A DNA stretch of 64,000 nt from an uncultured Cellvibrionales bacterium (GTDB lineage: Bacteria > Pseudomonadota > Gammaproteobacteria > Pseudomonadales > Cellvibrionaceae), in NCBI GenBank assembly GCA_913020115.1, contig CAJWBQ010000010.1, positions 56,747 to 120,746 on the forward strand, in the 5' to 3' direction. Within the stretch, counting starts at the first letter, position 1. Each line of letters starts with the position of its first letter. Below are positions 35,757-44,272 of the stretch, piece by piece. The notes below the pieces were generated by a model. That model did not search any database and was not told the origin of the DNA. It saw only the letters and a program-made list of their open reading frames with translations. Made by a program: the position numbers and the translations under genes.

Positions 35757-36224
35757 TTAGTGAACCGCCGTATGAGTGTGCGGATACGTGAACGAAATAG
35801 GAGGTTCTTGCTGAGGTGTCAAAGCATCTAATTCTTCTATCTGGCGATAAAGAGCATTTAGGTTCTTAGTGATGCAAAGCTCAGATTCTGGGTGATTGGC
35901 AAGCTCCCGCTTCAGGCGATCTACAGTAATACTATAGATATTTTGACACTGCTCTACGTACCCTAGTTTTCCAAAGGCACCCATTAGCAAAGAGGCTGAA
36001 GAAGTAAACAACTCGTAAGCATTATTCGCTTCAAGTGCTTTTGTCGTGATCATGATTTCAGAGGTCTCAAACGCGCATCCTAAATGCGGTAAGGCTTCCT
36101 GCCACATTTGCTGCTCATAGAACATTTGACCCGTATCAAACCCATCTTGCCAGCAGGTTATAGCCCTTCCCGAGCTTTTAGTAAGCTCCGCTCGATGCGC
36201 ACCACATAAAAACCTTAGCTTCAT
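35757..36224 (-). CDS. Iron-regulated small protein, unknown family
   Basis: A 155-residue protein with no signal peptide. It has a cysteine near each end of the first third (CGAHRAEL, ITCWQDGF), a helical TPR-like run (TGQMFYEQQMWQEALPHLGCAFETSEIM), and a His-rich C-terminal tail (YPHTHTAVH) that could bind metal. I do not recognise a family. It is the first gene of the Fur-controlled operon: two Fur boxes lie 32-80 bases upstream of ATG 36224. The frame continues upstream through the Fur boxes themselves, so a longer start is unlikely. Role in iron limitation inferred from regulation and the downstream PepSY membrane protein. Confidence 0.65.
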   Translation of the reverse strand: MKLRFLCGAHRAELTKSSGRAITCWQDGFDTGQMFYEQQMWQEALPHLGCAFETSEIMITTKALEANNAYELFTSSASLLMGAFGKLGYVEQCQNIYSITVDRLKRELANHPESELCITKNLNALYRQIEELDALTPQQEPPISFTYPHTHTAVH

Positions 36225-36255
36225 AGTTACTACTCCTGCGTTAGACTTCACGTCG

Positions 36256-36303
36256 TAATGATAATGATTATTATTAGCAATGCAAGTGATAATGATTATC
36301 ATT
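36256..36303 (-). promoter_or_regulatory. Two Fur boxes
   Basis: The two sites match the Fur consensus GATAATGATAATCATTATC. One is 36256-36276 (TAATGATAATGATTATTATT). The other, at 36288-36300, is a perfect 6-1-6 palindrome, GATAAT-G-ATTATC. Positions between -32 and -80 relative to the ATG at 36224 fit repression of the three-gene minus-strand operon by Fe-Fur. On the plus side they lie over 250 bases from the SEC-C gene and are less likely to control it. Confidence 0.85.
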
Positions 36304-36564
36304 GGGTTTTCGGGCCTTTCACTCAATGTCACGCCTATACGCGAACCCATGGCGACAGAAGTTAGAAAGTGAAAACAACATGAACTTGAGGCCTTAATCT
36401 AAGCGACTTTAGCGACCTGTCAGATTTGATCGCACTGCTGCTCTTACTTTCAAAAAAGCCTGACTTTTGTTACCCTTGCGCCGCCCAAACACTCAGCGAG
36501 TGCAACTGTCAGGGCGCCGAAATATCACCCTGGTTTCCGGCACGAGCCAATTGCGAGATTCACC

Positions 36565-36900
36565 ATGTCAGATAAATTTTTCTTCAAAGGTCGCCCGGGA
36601 AACAAGCCCAAGCACGTCAATCACGCCTTTAGTACGAACCGAGTCATTAAGCAGGGAACGGAAGAACACCCCCTGACTCTTACCGTGACAGACGAAGCCC
36701 GCAAGGTAGAAGTTGAAGCCATGCTGGCGGTGGAGGGCTTGTTTGCGCTTGTGACTGTCGATGCTGACGCGACTGAAAATATTGCTGAGCTGGAATGCAT
36801 TATCAATAAACCCACTGCAGTGAGCGTATTGAAAACTCCCACGCGAAATGATCCTTGTTCTTGTGGTAGTGGCAAGAAATTTAAAAAGTGTTGTGGTTGA
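36565..36900 (+). CDS. SWIM/SEC-C metal-binding motif protein (PBPRA1643 family)
   Basis: A 111-residue protein. It begins SDKFFFKGRPGNKPKHVNHAF and ends in a SEC-C zinc motif, PTRNDPCSCGSGKKFKKCCG (Cys-x-Cys ... Cys-Cys), as in the SecA C-terminus where it binds zinc and SecB or ribosomes. The N-terminal pattern fits the small protein family named after PBPRA1643. Function unproved; a role in protein quality control or nucleic-acid handling is possible. The ATG follows TTCACC without a strong ribosome site. Followed by a 126-residue gene on the same strand, 29 bases later. Confidence 0.85.
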   Translation: MSDKFFFKGRPGNKPKHVNHAFSTNRVIKQGTEEHPLTLTVTDEARKVEVEAMLAVEGLFALVTVDADATENIAELECIINKPTAVSVLKTPTRNDPCSCGSGKKFKKCCG

Positions 36901-36929
36901 ATTAAAATAAGCGGCGCGAGCGTTGTAAT

Positions 36930-37310
36930 ATGGCTAAACCGCAGAGCAAAACCGAAAAGAAAATCGACAACAATGTGCGTCTTGCGCTGAAGTCTGCCTG
37001 TGAAACATTCCTGGAGGGCATTCCTGGCTTCCAGTGGTTAAGCCATCAAGCCAACTACACTAATTTTCCCTCCAGCCTGCTCATTACCTGCATTTTTAAC
37101 ACGCTAACAAGCCAAGAAAATGCAGATGAGAAAGCCATTCACAAGCTTATTCAAAGTAAACTTCTAAAAATTGGCGTGAAAGTAAAAGCGCCAAAACAAC
37201 AAATAATCTTCGATTCAGAAGAAGCCTGCGACCATGAGAATGGCGGGAATTGGGCCGAGCGTTTCGACCAACGCAAAGGGCGAGAAGTGGCAAAAAACCG
37301 CCCCAAATAA
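36930..37310 (+). CDS. Small hypothetical cytoplasmic protein
   Basis: A 126-residue basic protein without signal peptide. It contains NNVRLALKSACETFLEGIPGFQWLSHQANYTNFPSSLLITCIF and a KVKAPKQQIIFDSEEACDHENGGNWAERF segment. Homologues of this kind are conserved as hypotheticals in marine gammaproteobacteria and are sometimes mislabelled Fis-family regulators; I see no helix-turn-helix. It follows the SEC-C gene by 29 bases and is likely cotranscribed. Confidence 0.6.
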   Translation: MAKPQSKTEKKIDNNVRLALKSACETFLEGIPGFQWLSHQANYTNFPSSLLITCIFNTLTSQENADEKAIHKLIQSKLLKIGVKVKAPKQQIIFDSEEACDHENGGNWAERFDQRKGREVAKNRPK

Positions 37311-37415
37311 GATCCTAAAAAGTAATACGCCCACAACAAAGAATTTATACCACTGTAAACCTTATACCGGCCAAAGCGTTACCAACGCTAAACCTCTGAG
37401 TAAAAAGGAAAATCA

Positions 37416-38726
37416 ATGGACCCTCGGCAATCTCCCACACTGACGCTAATTGTTTTGAGCCTACTGTTATCCGCTTGCGGTGGCAGTGGCAGTGGCAGTG
37501 GCAGTGGCAGTAGTGATGCTGCGACAGCCGAAACGCCCCCGAGCAATGTCACTGAACCACCAGCGACAATCACCCCGACAGACGACATTTATACAGACAA
37601 CCCCAATTTCAATGGGCAACTCAAAGATGCCATCCTACTCAACCGAAACCCTGATTGCCGCGCCTATGCCCTAGATTCGAATGATGGTGACTACAGCTCC
37701 TTTGAGGTGGTCGACACGTCCAACGGAATTAGCGATGCGCTAAGCCTAGCGACCATTGACTTAGTAGTGGCCAGTGATTGGAACCCCGCCACTTACGACT
37801 ACGACAACGTTAGCGTGGCAACAAACCCCGAAAGTGCTACCCACTGCCGGCTAATATCCAACCTGATACCCAATCATACATTTGGCGTGACCGTAACAGG
37901 CCCAAACGGCAGCGGCTGGATAAACCCAATCGATCACAGCGACACTGAAGTCACCTACATTCCTGTCGACCCCGAACATTTAGATGCTAGAACTGACACC
38001 CCCAGAAATCCCCCTCATATGGACTACGACGGAATTTTGCTCAATGGCGTGGGCATTGCTATGGATTCTGGCTTCTGCTATCACCCCGGAGTAACAAGTG
38101 GCCCGCAATCTCTACAGACAAACTCGGCCGGCAACACCTCTGGTTGCGGACCGCAAAATACTTGGTTCGAGCTACCGGCCTATACCATCTGGGACGACTT
38201 GGCAGAGCGCATGGCTGCTGTATTCGACGGGTATTTTGGCCACGGCTATGTGGGCTCTTACCACTATCACGCCATCACCCACCCCCTACAGGAGGACAAT
38301 GACCAAACAAGCCCACCTTCCAGCGGTAAAGGTTCACCAGCCCTAGGTTTTGCACCAGACGGGTTTCCTATATATGGGCACTGGTTTACGGATGAAACAG
38401 GGCAACTTACCAAAGCCGAATCCGGCTATGAACCCCAAACCGGTAACTCGCGCACGCCCATTGCAGCTGCGCTCTATGGCACACCGCCAACCCCTTGGGA
38501 TATTGCCAATCAAGCTGAGAATTTCGCCAGTGACTTCGGCTTGCCTCTAGGGCGCTATGAGCAAGATTGGGCCTTTAGCAACTCCGGCAACTTAGATGAG
38601 TGTAATGGCCGCTTCGACGGAAACGGTGTCTATGGATACTACATCACCGATAAATACCCATTTACCCCCCCCTGTACGATGGGCGCACGAGACCCTTCCT
38701 TTAGTAAGATATCACCATCGCTCTAG
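37416..38726 (+). CDS. YHYH domain lipoprotein
   Basis: A 436-residue secreted protein with a lipobox (LLLSACGG, Cys near residue 21), so it is probably an outer-membrane lipoprotein. A Gly-Ser stretch encoded by a hexanucleotide repeat follows. The name motif YHYH is in VGSYHYHAITHP, in a domain with further conserved His/Cys (GFCYHPGV, FPIYGHWF). YHYH proteins are widespread in marine bacteria; their function is not established, though the clustered histidines suggest metal binding. The ATG has an AAAGGAAAA ribosome site. It is monocistronic, followed by strong hairpins at 38746-38807. Confidence 0.88.
   Translation: MDPRQSPTLTLIVLSLLLSACGGSGSGSGSGSSDAATAETPPSNVTEPPATITPTDDIYTDNPNFNGQLKDAILLNRNPDCRAYALDSNDGDYSSFEVVDTSNGISDALSLATIDLVVASDWNPATYDYDNVSVATNPESATHCRLISNLIPNHTFGVTVTGPNGSGWINPIDHSDTEVTYIPVDPEHLDARTDTPRNPPHMDYDGILLNGVGIAMDSGFCYHPGVTSGPQSLQTNSAGNTSGCGPQNTWFELPAYTIWDDLAERMAAVFDGYFGHGYVGSYHYHAITHPLQEDNDQTSPPSSGKGSPALGFAPDGFPIYGHWFTDETGQLTKAESGYEPQTGNSRTPIAAALYGTPPTPWDIANQAENFASDFGLPLGRYEQDWAFSNSGNLDECNGRFDGNGVYGYYITDKYPFTPPCTMGARDPSFSKISPSL
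37482..37511 (+). repeat. Hexanucleotide tandem repeat in the lipoprotein gene
   Basis: Five perfect units of GGCAGT encode a Gly-Ser run just after the lipidated cysteine. Because the unit is a multiple of three, gain or loss of copies changes only the length of the flexible linker, not the reading frame. Confidence 0.9.
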
Positions 38727-38745
38727 CCTACATCTTCGATCTCTT

Positions 38746-38807
38746 AAGGGGGACGCCCCTCGTCAAGCCGAGCACCTACCCAAGAGCGTAAGTGCTCGGC
38801 TTGACGA
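38746..38807 (+). terminator. Hairpins after the YHYH lipoprotein gene
   Basis: AGGGG-GACG-CCCCT (38746-38759 region) is followed by a 16-bp perfect inverted repeat with arms 38760-38775 and 38792-38807 (left arm TCGTCAAGCCGAGCAC) and a 16-base loop. There is no T-run, so termination may be Rho-dependent or the hairpin may protect the mRNA 3' end. Confidence 0.55.
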
Positions 38808-38868
38808 TGACTGTGTAAGGGCCATGCCGGCCATCAACATTACACACTAAAAATACTCTATAAAATAT

Positions 38869-38911
38869 TGTAATATTACACAAATTGCGTATATTACAGA
38901 TATTAGTAATA
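38869..38911 (+). promoter_or_regulatory. Palindromic operator-like sites before the PaaX-like gene
   Basis: TGTAATATTACA at 38869-38880 is a perfect 12-bp palindrome. TATTAC (38892-38897) and GTAATA (38906-38911) form a second inverted pair with an 8-base spacer, so four ATTAC/GTAAT half sites occur within 43 bases, 19-61 bases upstream of the regulator's ATG. They are candidate binding sites for that PaaX-like regulator itself. Confidence 0.5.
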
Positions 38912-38929
38912 TTTAACCCTAGAGCCAAG

Positions 38930-39763
38930 ATGAAATCTGTTACCGCTAAATCATTAATTCTCGACTTGCTACGCACCAGCAAGCCTCAGGCGCTGCCGGT
39001 ACGAGCGCTCGTGGCCACGGCTGCCATCTTCGATATCAGTGAAAACGCGCTGCGGGTAAACCTTAACCGACTCATCAAACGAGATGTGATCGCGATGGAC
39101 AGCCGTGGACACTATCAGGTATCCGCCACAACGAGCCCTTTACGGAATTGGGTATCAAGCTGGAGAGATGGCGAACAGCGCATGCGGCCATGGCAACAAG
39201 AGTGGTTGAACTTACAAATTTCAAGTGCGATGAAAAGTAAAGCCAGCGAAAAACTACAGCGCGCAGCTTACCGCTTTGGCTTTCGGCATCTCTGGAATAA
39301 TAGCTGGGTGCGCCCCGACAATCTCGCAATGAACACAGCCGATTTGCGCCTACTGCTCACCCAACTCTCCGACCAAGATGATTTCATGCTTTGCGTAGTG
39401 AGCCATTTCGACAGCTCAATCGATTTAAACAGCTTGTGGCCACTCGCCGGCTTAGAGGAAAGTTATCAGCGCCATATCAAGGCCTTGAACGAGAGCATTG
39501 CACACATTAAAACAGTAGATACTGCGCAGCGTTTTCGAGATTCATTTATCTTGGGTGGCAACTGCATACACACCTTGGCCATAGACCCTCTTTTGCCTGA
39601 GAGCATGCTCAAAGGTCACCTTAGGAATCAGCTGACAGAGTTGATGCAAACCTATGACACCTTATGCCGACCATTCTGGCAGGACCTGTTTTCACAGTAT
39701 GATTTCTTAAATTCACCCGCACATTTAGAACCACAACTCAGTCAGCCTCTGGCAATACGCTAG
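38930..39763 (+). CDS. PaaX-like transcriptional regulator
   Basis: A 277-residue regulator of the PaaX type. The N-terminal winged helix covers about residues 1-75 (LILDLLRTSKPQALPVRALVATAAIFDISENALRVNLNRLI with DVIAMDSRGHYQVS), and the C-terminal region carries the PaaX core with WRDGEQRMRPWQQEWL. The family includes repressors that respond to acyl- or aryl-CoA thioesters (PaaX itself responds to phenylacetyl-CoA). It precedes a fatty acid desaturase by 17 bases, so the ligand could be a fatty acyl-CoA, which is inference. The frame is open to 38885; ATG 38930 is the natural start. Palindromic sites upstream suggest autoregulation. Confidence 0.82.
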   Translation: MKSVTAKSLILDLLRTSKPQALPVRALVATAAIFDISENALRVNLNRLIKRDVIAMDSRGHYQVSATTSPLRNWVSSWRDGEQRMRPWQQEWLNLQISSAMKSKASEKLQRAAYRFGFRHLWNNSWVRPDNLAMNTADLRLLLTQLSDQDDFMLCVVSHFDSSIDLNSLWPLAGLEESYQRHIKALNESIAHIKTVDTAQRFRDSFILGGNCIHTLAIDPLLPESMLKGHLRNQLTELMQTYDTLCRPFWQDLFSQYDFLNSPAHLEPQLSQPLAIR

Positions 39764-39780
39764 CCAAAAGGATCCAAAGC

Positions 39781-40686
39781 ATGAAAGTCAGTGAAGTATT
39801 AAATAAAGAAGAAATTGCCTATTTTAGCCGCAAAAGCGACTGGAGAGGCCTCGGTGTAATTCTCAACACCTGGGCCAGTATCTTGATCTTGTTTTTTATT
39901 GTGAGCACCTGGACTAACGCCTTTACAATTATCGCTTTATTGCTGTTGCTACCTGGCCGCATGCTTGCCCTGGCAGTAATCTCCCACGACTGTGGCCATA
40001 AAGTATTATTTAAAAGCGAAAAGCTTAATTTTATTGTTGGTCAATATTTTTCCGCCAATCTCGTGTTCACAGACCTGACAGACTACGCCACATCTCACCG
40101 GCAACATCATAAATTGGCTGGCACAGATCAAGATCCAGACTTACCAAACTACCAACATTACCCAGTCGAAAAGAGCAGCTTTAAACGTAAGATTATCCGC
40201 GACATCACCGGCCAAACAGGCTACAAATTGCTGCACTATGTTATCAGCAGTGCCTTACAATACCGCCATAAAGAACGACGTGAATTCGCTTGGCCCTTTG
40301 TGAAAGAATTGTTCATTCAGGGAGTGTTTGCCGTTTTTGTAAGCTTAGCGTTTACCCCGGCCCTCTACCTAATCTGGCTAGCTACCTTTTTTACCTCCTA
40401 CATGATTATTGTGCGCCTGCGGCAGTTGGCTGAGCACGCGTCAGTTCCTAACCTCTACGACCCAGACCCCAGGCAAAACACTCGCACGGTTATTGCCCGC
40501 TGGTGGGAGAAACTGGTTCTCGCGCCCAATAACGTTAACTTCCACGTAGAACACCATTTTATGGCTAGCGTGCCCTGTTACCGCCTCGCTGAATTCCACC
40601 AGCACCTTCAAGACAAAGGCGTGTACAAAAACACAGTGATTAGTGAAGGATACCCTAGCCTGCTTAAGCAACTTATAACACCCTAA
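39781..40686 (+). CDS. Membrane fatty acid desaturase
   Basis: A 301-residue integral membrane di-iron desaturase. The three His boxes are HDCGHK (near residue 64), HRQHHK (near 105) and HVEHHF (near 260), with membrane helices between (ASILILFFIVSTWTNAFTIIALLLLLP; VFAVFVSLAFTPALYLIWLATFF). It introduces a double bond into acyl chains, adjusting membrane fluidity; regiospecificity cannot be deduced. It starts 17 bases after the PaaX-like regulator, so the regulator probably controls this gene in the same operon. A 10-bp hairpin follows the stop. Confidence 0.92.
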   Translation: MKVSEVLNKEEIAYFSRKSDWRGLGVILNTWASILILFFIVSTWTNAFTIIALLLLLPGRMLALAVISHDCGHKVLFKSEKLNFIVGQYFSANLVFTDLTDYATSHRQHHKLAGTDQDPDLPNYQHYPVEKSSFKRKIIRDITGQTGYKLLHYVISSALQYRHKERREFAWPFVKELFIQGVFAVFVSLAFTPALYLIWLATFFTSYMIIVRLRQLAEHASVPNLYDPDPRQNTRTVIARWWEKLVLAPNNVNFHVEHHFMASVPCYRLAEFHQHLQDKGVYKNTVISEGYPSLLKQLITP

Positions 40687-40748
40687 GTTACCAGCCGGCG
40701 CGATTCATACGCCGACTCAAAACAGACTCTCCTCTCGTACCCCTCCCA

Positions 40749-40770
40749 AATGCCAGCTCAAGCTGGCATT
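40749..40770 (+). terminator. Hairpin after the desaturase gene
   Basis: AATGCCAGCT and AGCTGGCATT form a perfect 10-bp inverted repeat with a 2-base centre, about 60 bases after the desaturase stop. No T-run follows, so termination efficiency is uncertain. Confidence 0.5.
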
Positions 40771-41115
40771 CTCACCACCTTGTACCATACTAAGCTAGGA
40801 GCCAATCCTGACCTCTAGCTGTGTTTGGGCATCCCTCATCACTCATATTTATAGTTACATATAGCGCAAATAAATTTTCCGTGATGACCGTCCAGTCGTT
40901 AGACTCAAGAGAAGCGAAATTCAACCTTATTTCGTTTGCGGTCGACGCTAATAACTAAAAATACGTCAACCAGATGGAAAACCGTACAGCGTGAAAATCT
41001 GTACACCAATAATAATCAGACATTCCATACAATAATTTCGCCCCCTCCTGAGATCGGCGTAAAGCAACAAGCGCCCTTTTCTGCGAGAGATCGAAACGCT
41101 AAAGGATTTGAAGCA
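40771..41115. other. Intergenic region before the TonB-dependent receptor
   Basis: About 345 bases. Part of it is open in the receptor frame back to 40936, but that extension would sit in front of a normal signal peptide and looks non-coding. An AT-rich stretch around ATTTATAGTTACATATAG (about 40846-40863) could be part of the promoter. I see no Fur box here. Confidence 0.4.
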
Positions 41116-44067
41116 ATGCACACTATTCCCTATCGCAATCAGATACTGTCACTCGCGGTTGCCGCAATCACTGCAACTGTTAGCCCTACCGCCCTATCTC
41201 AGGACGACTTTCTTGATGAACTTGAAGAAGTCATCGTAACTGGCTCTTACATCAAAGGTGCTTCCACCACCGCTCCGTCCCCGGTTTCCGTTATCGACAG
41301 AGCTGACCTCATGCAACAAGGCGCCCCCACGACTGTGGACATCGTCAGAAGCATGACCTTTTCCAGTGGTACAGAGAACCAGACGAATCAGTTTGCTTCA
41401 GGTAATACTGCCGGCACCGCGAACATTAACTTGCGTGGCTTGGGCCTCAGCCGCACGCTGGTTCTAATGAACGGACGCCGCATGGTGACCGCCGCCGCTC
41501 AGGCGAACGACGGTTCAGGCTTTGTGGATATCAACACTATCCCTTCCTTGGCGATCAACCGAATAGAAGTACTTAAAGACGGTGCTGCCGCCACCTACGG
41601 CTCAGACGCAGTAGCCGGTGTTGCGAACTTTAATACCCGTCATGATTTTGAAGGCATTGAGATGTCAGGTTCTTACCAAGACATTGACGGCAGTGACGGT
41701 GAATTTGATCTAGGTGCTATCTGGGGCTTAGCTGGAGACAATTGGAATTTAGTCACCTCTTTGGGCTACCGCGAGCGTACAGAACTTCCACACAGTGAGC
41801 GCCTAGACGCAGTACGACCACGCGTTGACACACTTTCCAGTGCTGAGTCAGGCAATACCGTTCTCGGCGTTATCGGCGCTCCCCAAGGTCTTATTCTGGG
41901 TGGCCGATCAACCACAGGTAACCCTGCCGCGTTTATTCCTGTGCCTTTGTCCTTCTTGGAGCCAGGCGGCGGTGTAACTGCGGCTAATGCCACTATATTG
42001 AGAACCGCACCCTTACCCGTAGCCGCTGGCCTTGGCGGGGTGCGACCCGGATTCGTAGTCGACCCTGAGTGTGAAGCCGCTGGAGGTGTTCTAGAAAGTT
42101 CTAACCGCTGTGGCTACGACTTCATCAATTACAGTAACTCTATTGAAGACGAGAAGCATCTGCAGTTTTTCTCTGAAGGCCAAATTGAACTGAACGACAC
42201 TACAACACTGTTTGGAGAGGTGATGTATGCGAATTCAGACGTGCCTAACTGGAAGACCTCACCATCTTACCCACCCCTGTTAGAAGCCGATCCAGATCGC
42301 TATCTGCCAGGAGACCACCCCGCATTGCTAGACTTTGTTGGAAACTACCCAGGAATCATGACAGGTGGGCTGGTGGGTCTTGGTAACTTGTATGCAATAC
42401 CAGCCGACTTCAGCGGTGGTGCGATATTTGTAGGCCGACCAATTGCAGTTACCGGCCCCGCCGAAGTGGGTAGCCGTGAACACACTACGTATCGCTTTAT
42501 GGCGGGCCTTGAAGGCGAATTCAGCAACGGCGCCAGCTATACTAGCTCGTTAACCTTCTCTGAGAACACTTGGGATGGTGAAACCATTGACACCCAAACC
42601 GAGCGTTATTCTGCAGCGCTTCAGGGCTTTGGTGGCGCTAGCTGTGACGGCGTAACGGCCGGCGCAAACGGCTGCTCTTATTACAACCCATTCAGTTCGT
42701 CCATAGAAGGCACAGAGTTTTACGATCCAGCTCTTGCCAACACTCCTGAATTGCTGGCTTGGATGAAGGGCACTTTGGGCATTGAAAGCACCAGCACCTT
42801 AACAGTATTCGAAGCCATTGTTAGTGACGACTTAATGTCGATAGAAGCGGGTACGATCTCTTACGCCGCGGGTTTCCAATACCGCAATGAAGAGCTAGAA
42901 AACGTCTATAGCGACCTAGCAAACCTCGATAAAAACCCGGGTGCCACAGACGCCTCAGGCAACAGAGCCGGCGCCTTTACCTTCTTGCGCGGGGGTGACA
43001 ATGATTCGGTTGATCAGGATGTTTATGCCTTTTTTGGAGAGCTGGCAATACCCCTAGCCTCAAATATCGACATGCAATTGGCACTGCGTTATGAAGACTA
43101 CGGCGGAAACATTGGCGATACTGTTGACCCCAAAGTGGCTGTTCGCTGGGACATCAGCGACTCGTTCACCCTTCGCGGCTCAGCCAGCAGCACCTTCCGC
43201 GCTCCGTCATTGAACCAAACCACGGGCGAAAGCACCGCGCTTGAATTTATTGGCAAGGAACTGCTCTTTAAGGCTGTTGACCGTACGGGTAACGCTAATC
43301 TCAGTGCAGAAACCGCCAACACCTTCAACGTAGGTATGATCGTCAAGCCAAGTGACAACAGCAGTATCACTTTGGACTATTGGCACTTCGACTTTACAGA
43401 CATCATTGTGCGCGAGAGCCCCAACGCTTTGATTGGCGATGTATCGGCCCAAAATGACGGTGTTATCTGTGGCGTCAGTGCCAAAATCACTTGTGACGCG
43501 GGTGGGCAAGTAATTGCTCGTCTTGCGACTGAGTATGTCAATGGTCCCGATATCACTACTAATGGCATCGATCTGAACGCAAACTATCAGTTCAGTGGCT
43601 TAGGCGGCAATTGGGATTTGAACCTCGATGCTTCTTACGTGAACGAATATGAAGTAGGCGCTTTCCAGGGCAAGGAAGCATTTGATGCCGTAGGCTCGAT
43701 GAATGCCGCGACGTTTGTGCGCCCTATGCAAGACCTGAAGACAAACCTGTCTTTAAACTACCAGCGTGACAATCATAACCTTCGCCTCGTGAGCTCTTAT
43801 GTAGCTGACTACATAGACAATAAAACCGACGTACTGATCGGTACGAGTTTTGCTGATACCGCTTATGATACAACCGTGGATTCTCACACCACTTACGATC
43901 TGTATTATACGCTAGCGTTGAACGACGGTGATTCCACACTTTCAGCTTCGATTATCAACCTCAGCGATGAAGACGCACCATACGCAAGAACAGACCTGCG
44001 CTACGATGCCTATACTCACAATGCCTTTGGACGCATTTTGAAAGTAGGCTTCACTCACAGCTTCTAA
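41116..44067 (+). CDS. TonB-dependent outer membrane receptor
   Basis: A 983-residue outer-membrane receptor with signal peptide (ILSLAVAAITATVSPTALSQ), a TonB-box-like EEVIVTGSYIKG, a plug domain (PTTVDIVRSM ... NINLRGLGLSRTLVLMNGRRM ... RIEVLKDGAAATYGSDAVAGVANF) and a beta-barrel ending in Phe (LKVGFTHSF). The plug sequence is of the large TonB-receptor group found in Cellvibrionales and Alteromonadales that imports carbohydrate or lipid-derived substrates as well as iron. No Fur box precedes it, so a non-iron ligand is plausible. The frame is open to 40936; ATG 41116 starts the signal peptide. A GntR/HutC regulator follows and may control it. Confidence 0.93.
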   Translation: MHTIPYRNQILSLAVAAITATVSPTALSQDDFLDELEEVIVTGSYIKGASTTAPSPVSVIDRADLMQQGAPTTVDIVRSMTFSSGTENQTNQFASGNTAGTANINLRGLGLSRTLVLMNGRRMVTAAAQANDGSGFVDINTIPSLAINRIEVLKDGAAATYGSDAVAGVANFNTRHDFEGIEMSGSYQDIDGSDGEFDLGAIWGLAGDNWNLVTSLGYRERTELPHSERLDAVRPRVDTLSSAESGNTVLGVIGAPQGLILGGRSTTGNPAAFIPVPLSFLEPGGGVTAANATILRTAPLPVAAGLGGVRPGFVVDPECEAAGGVLESSNRCGYDFINYSNSIEDEKHLQFFSEGQIELNDTTTLFGEVMYANSDVPNWKTSPSYPPLLEADPDRYLPGDHPALLDFVGNYPGIMTGGLVGLGNLYAIPADFSGGAIFVGRPIAVTGPAEVGSREHTTYRFMAGLEGEFSNGASYTSSLTFSENTWDGETIDTQTERYSAALQGFGGASCDGVTAGANGCSYYNPFSSSIEGTEFYDPALANTPELLAWMKGTLGIESTSTLTVFEAIVSDDLMSIEAGTISYAAGFQYRNEELENVYSDLANLDKNPGATDASGNRAGAFTFLRGGDNDSVDQDVYAFFGELAIPLASNIDMQLALRYEDYGGNIGDTVDPKVAVRWDISDSFTLRGSASSTFRAPSLNQTTGESTALEFIGKELLFKAVDRTGNANLSAETANTFNVGMIVKPSDNSSITLDYWHFDFTDIIVRESPNALIGDVSAQNDGVICGVSAKITCDAGGQVIARLATEYVNGPDITTNGIDLNANYQFSGLGGNWDLNLDASYVNEYEVGAFQGKEAFDAVGSMNAATFVRPMQDLKTNLSLNYQRDNHNLRLVSSYVADYIDNKTDVLIGTSFADTAYDTTVDSHTTYDLYYTLALNDGDSTLSASIINLSDEDAPYARTDLRYDAYTHNAFGRILKVGFTHSF

Positions 44068-44092
44068 TCTAATTAGCTTGATGTGATTAACC

Positions 44093-44118
44093 CTAAGGGC
44101 GGCCATGGCCGCCCTTAG
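44093..44118 (+). terminator. 26-bp perfect palindrome after the receptor gene
   Basis: CTAAGGGCGGCCA and its exact reverse complement adjoin without a spacer. Centred 38 bases after the receptor stop, it probably forms a stable 3' hairpin; a short T-rich stretch follows. Palindromes of this kind also serve as protein-binding sites. Confidence 0.6.
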
Positions 44119-44172
44119 TCATTTCCGGAAGTGAGTTTCACACCACCTCTAAGATCTCCGCCTCTATTTCCT

Positions 44173-44201
44173 TTGACTCAGGTCGACCGGAACACGATAA
44201 T
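44173..44201 (+). promoter_or_regulatory. Promoter of the GntR-type regulator
   Basis: TTGACT (44173-44178), a 17-base spacer and GATAAT (44196-44201). The spacer contains the palindrome GGTCGACC (44181-44188), a possible operator. Transcription would start near 44208, about 65 bases before the gene. Confidence 0.6.
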
Positions 44202-44272
44202 GCAGGCGCCATACAACAAATGTCCTGCGGGTAGCGCTCCGACCGCAAATCAATAACAAACAAGGTGATTCC

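Noticed and set aside
37482..37511. GGCAGT repeat as a phase-variable switch
   Set aside because: The unit is six bases, so changes in copy number keep the reading frame.
40936..41115. N-terminal extension of the TonB-dependent receptor
   Set aside because: It would place 60 hydrophilic residues before a complete signal peptide at 41116.
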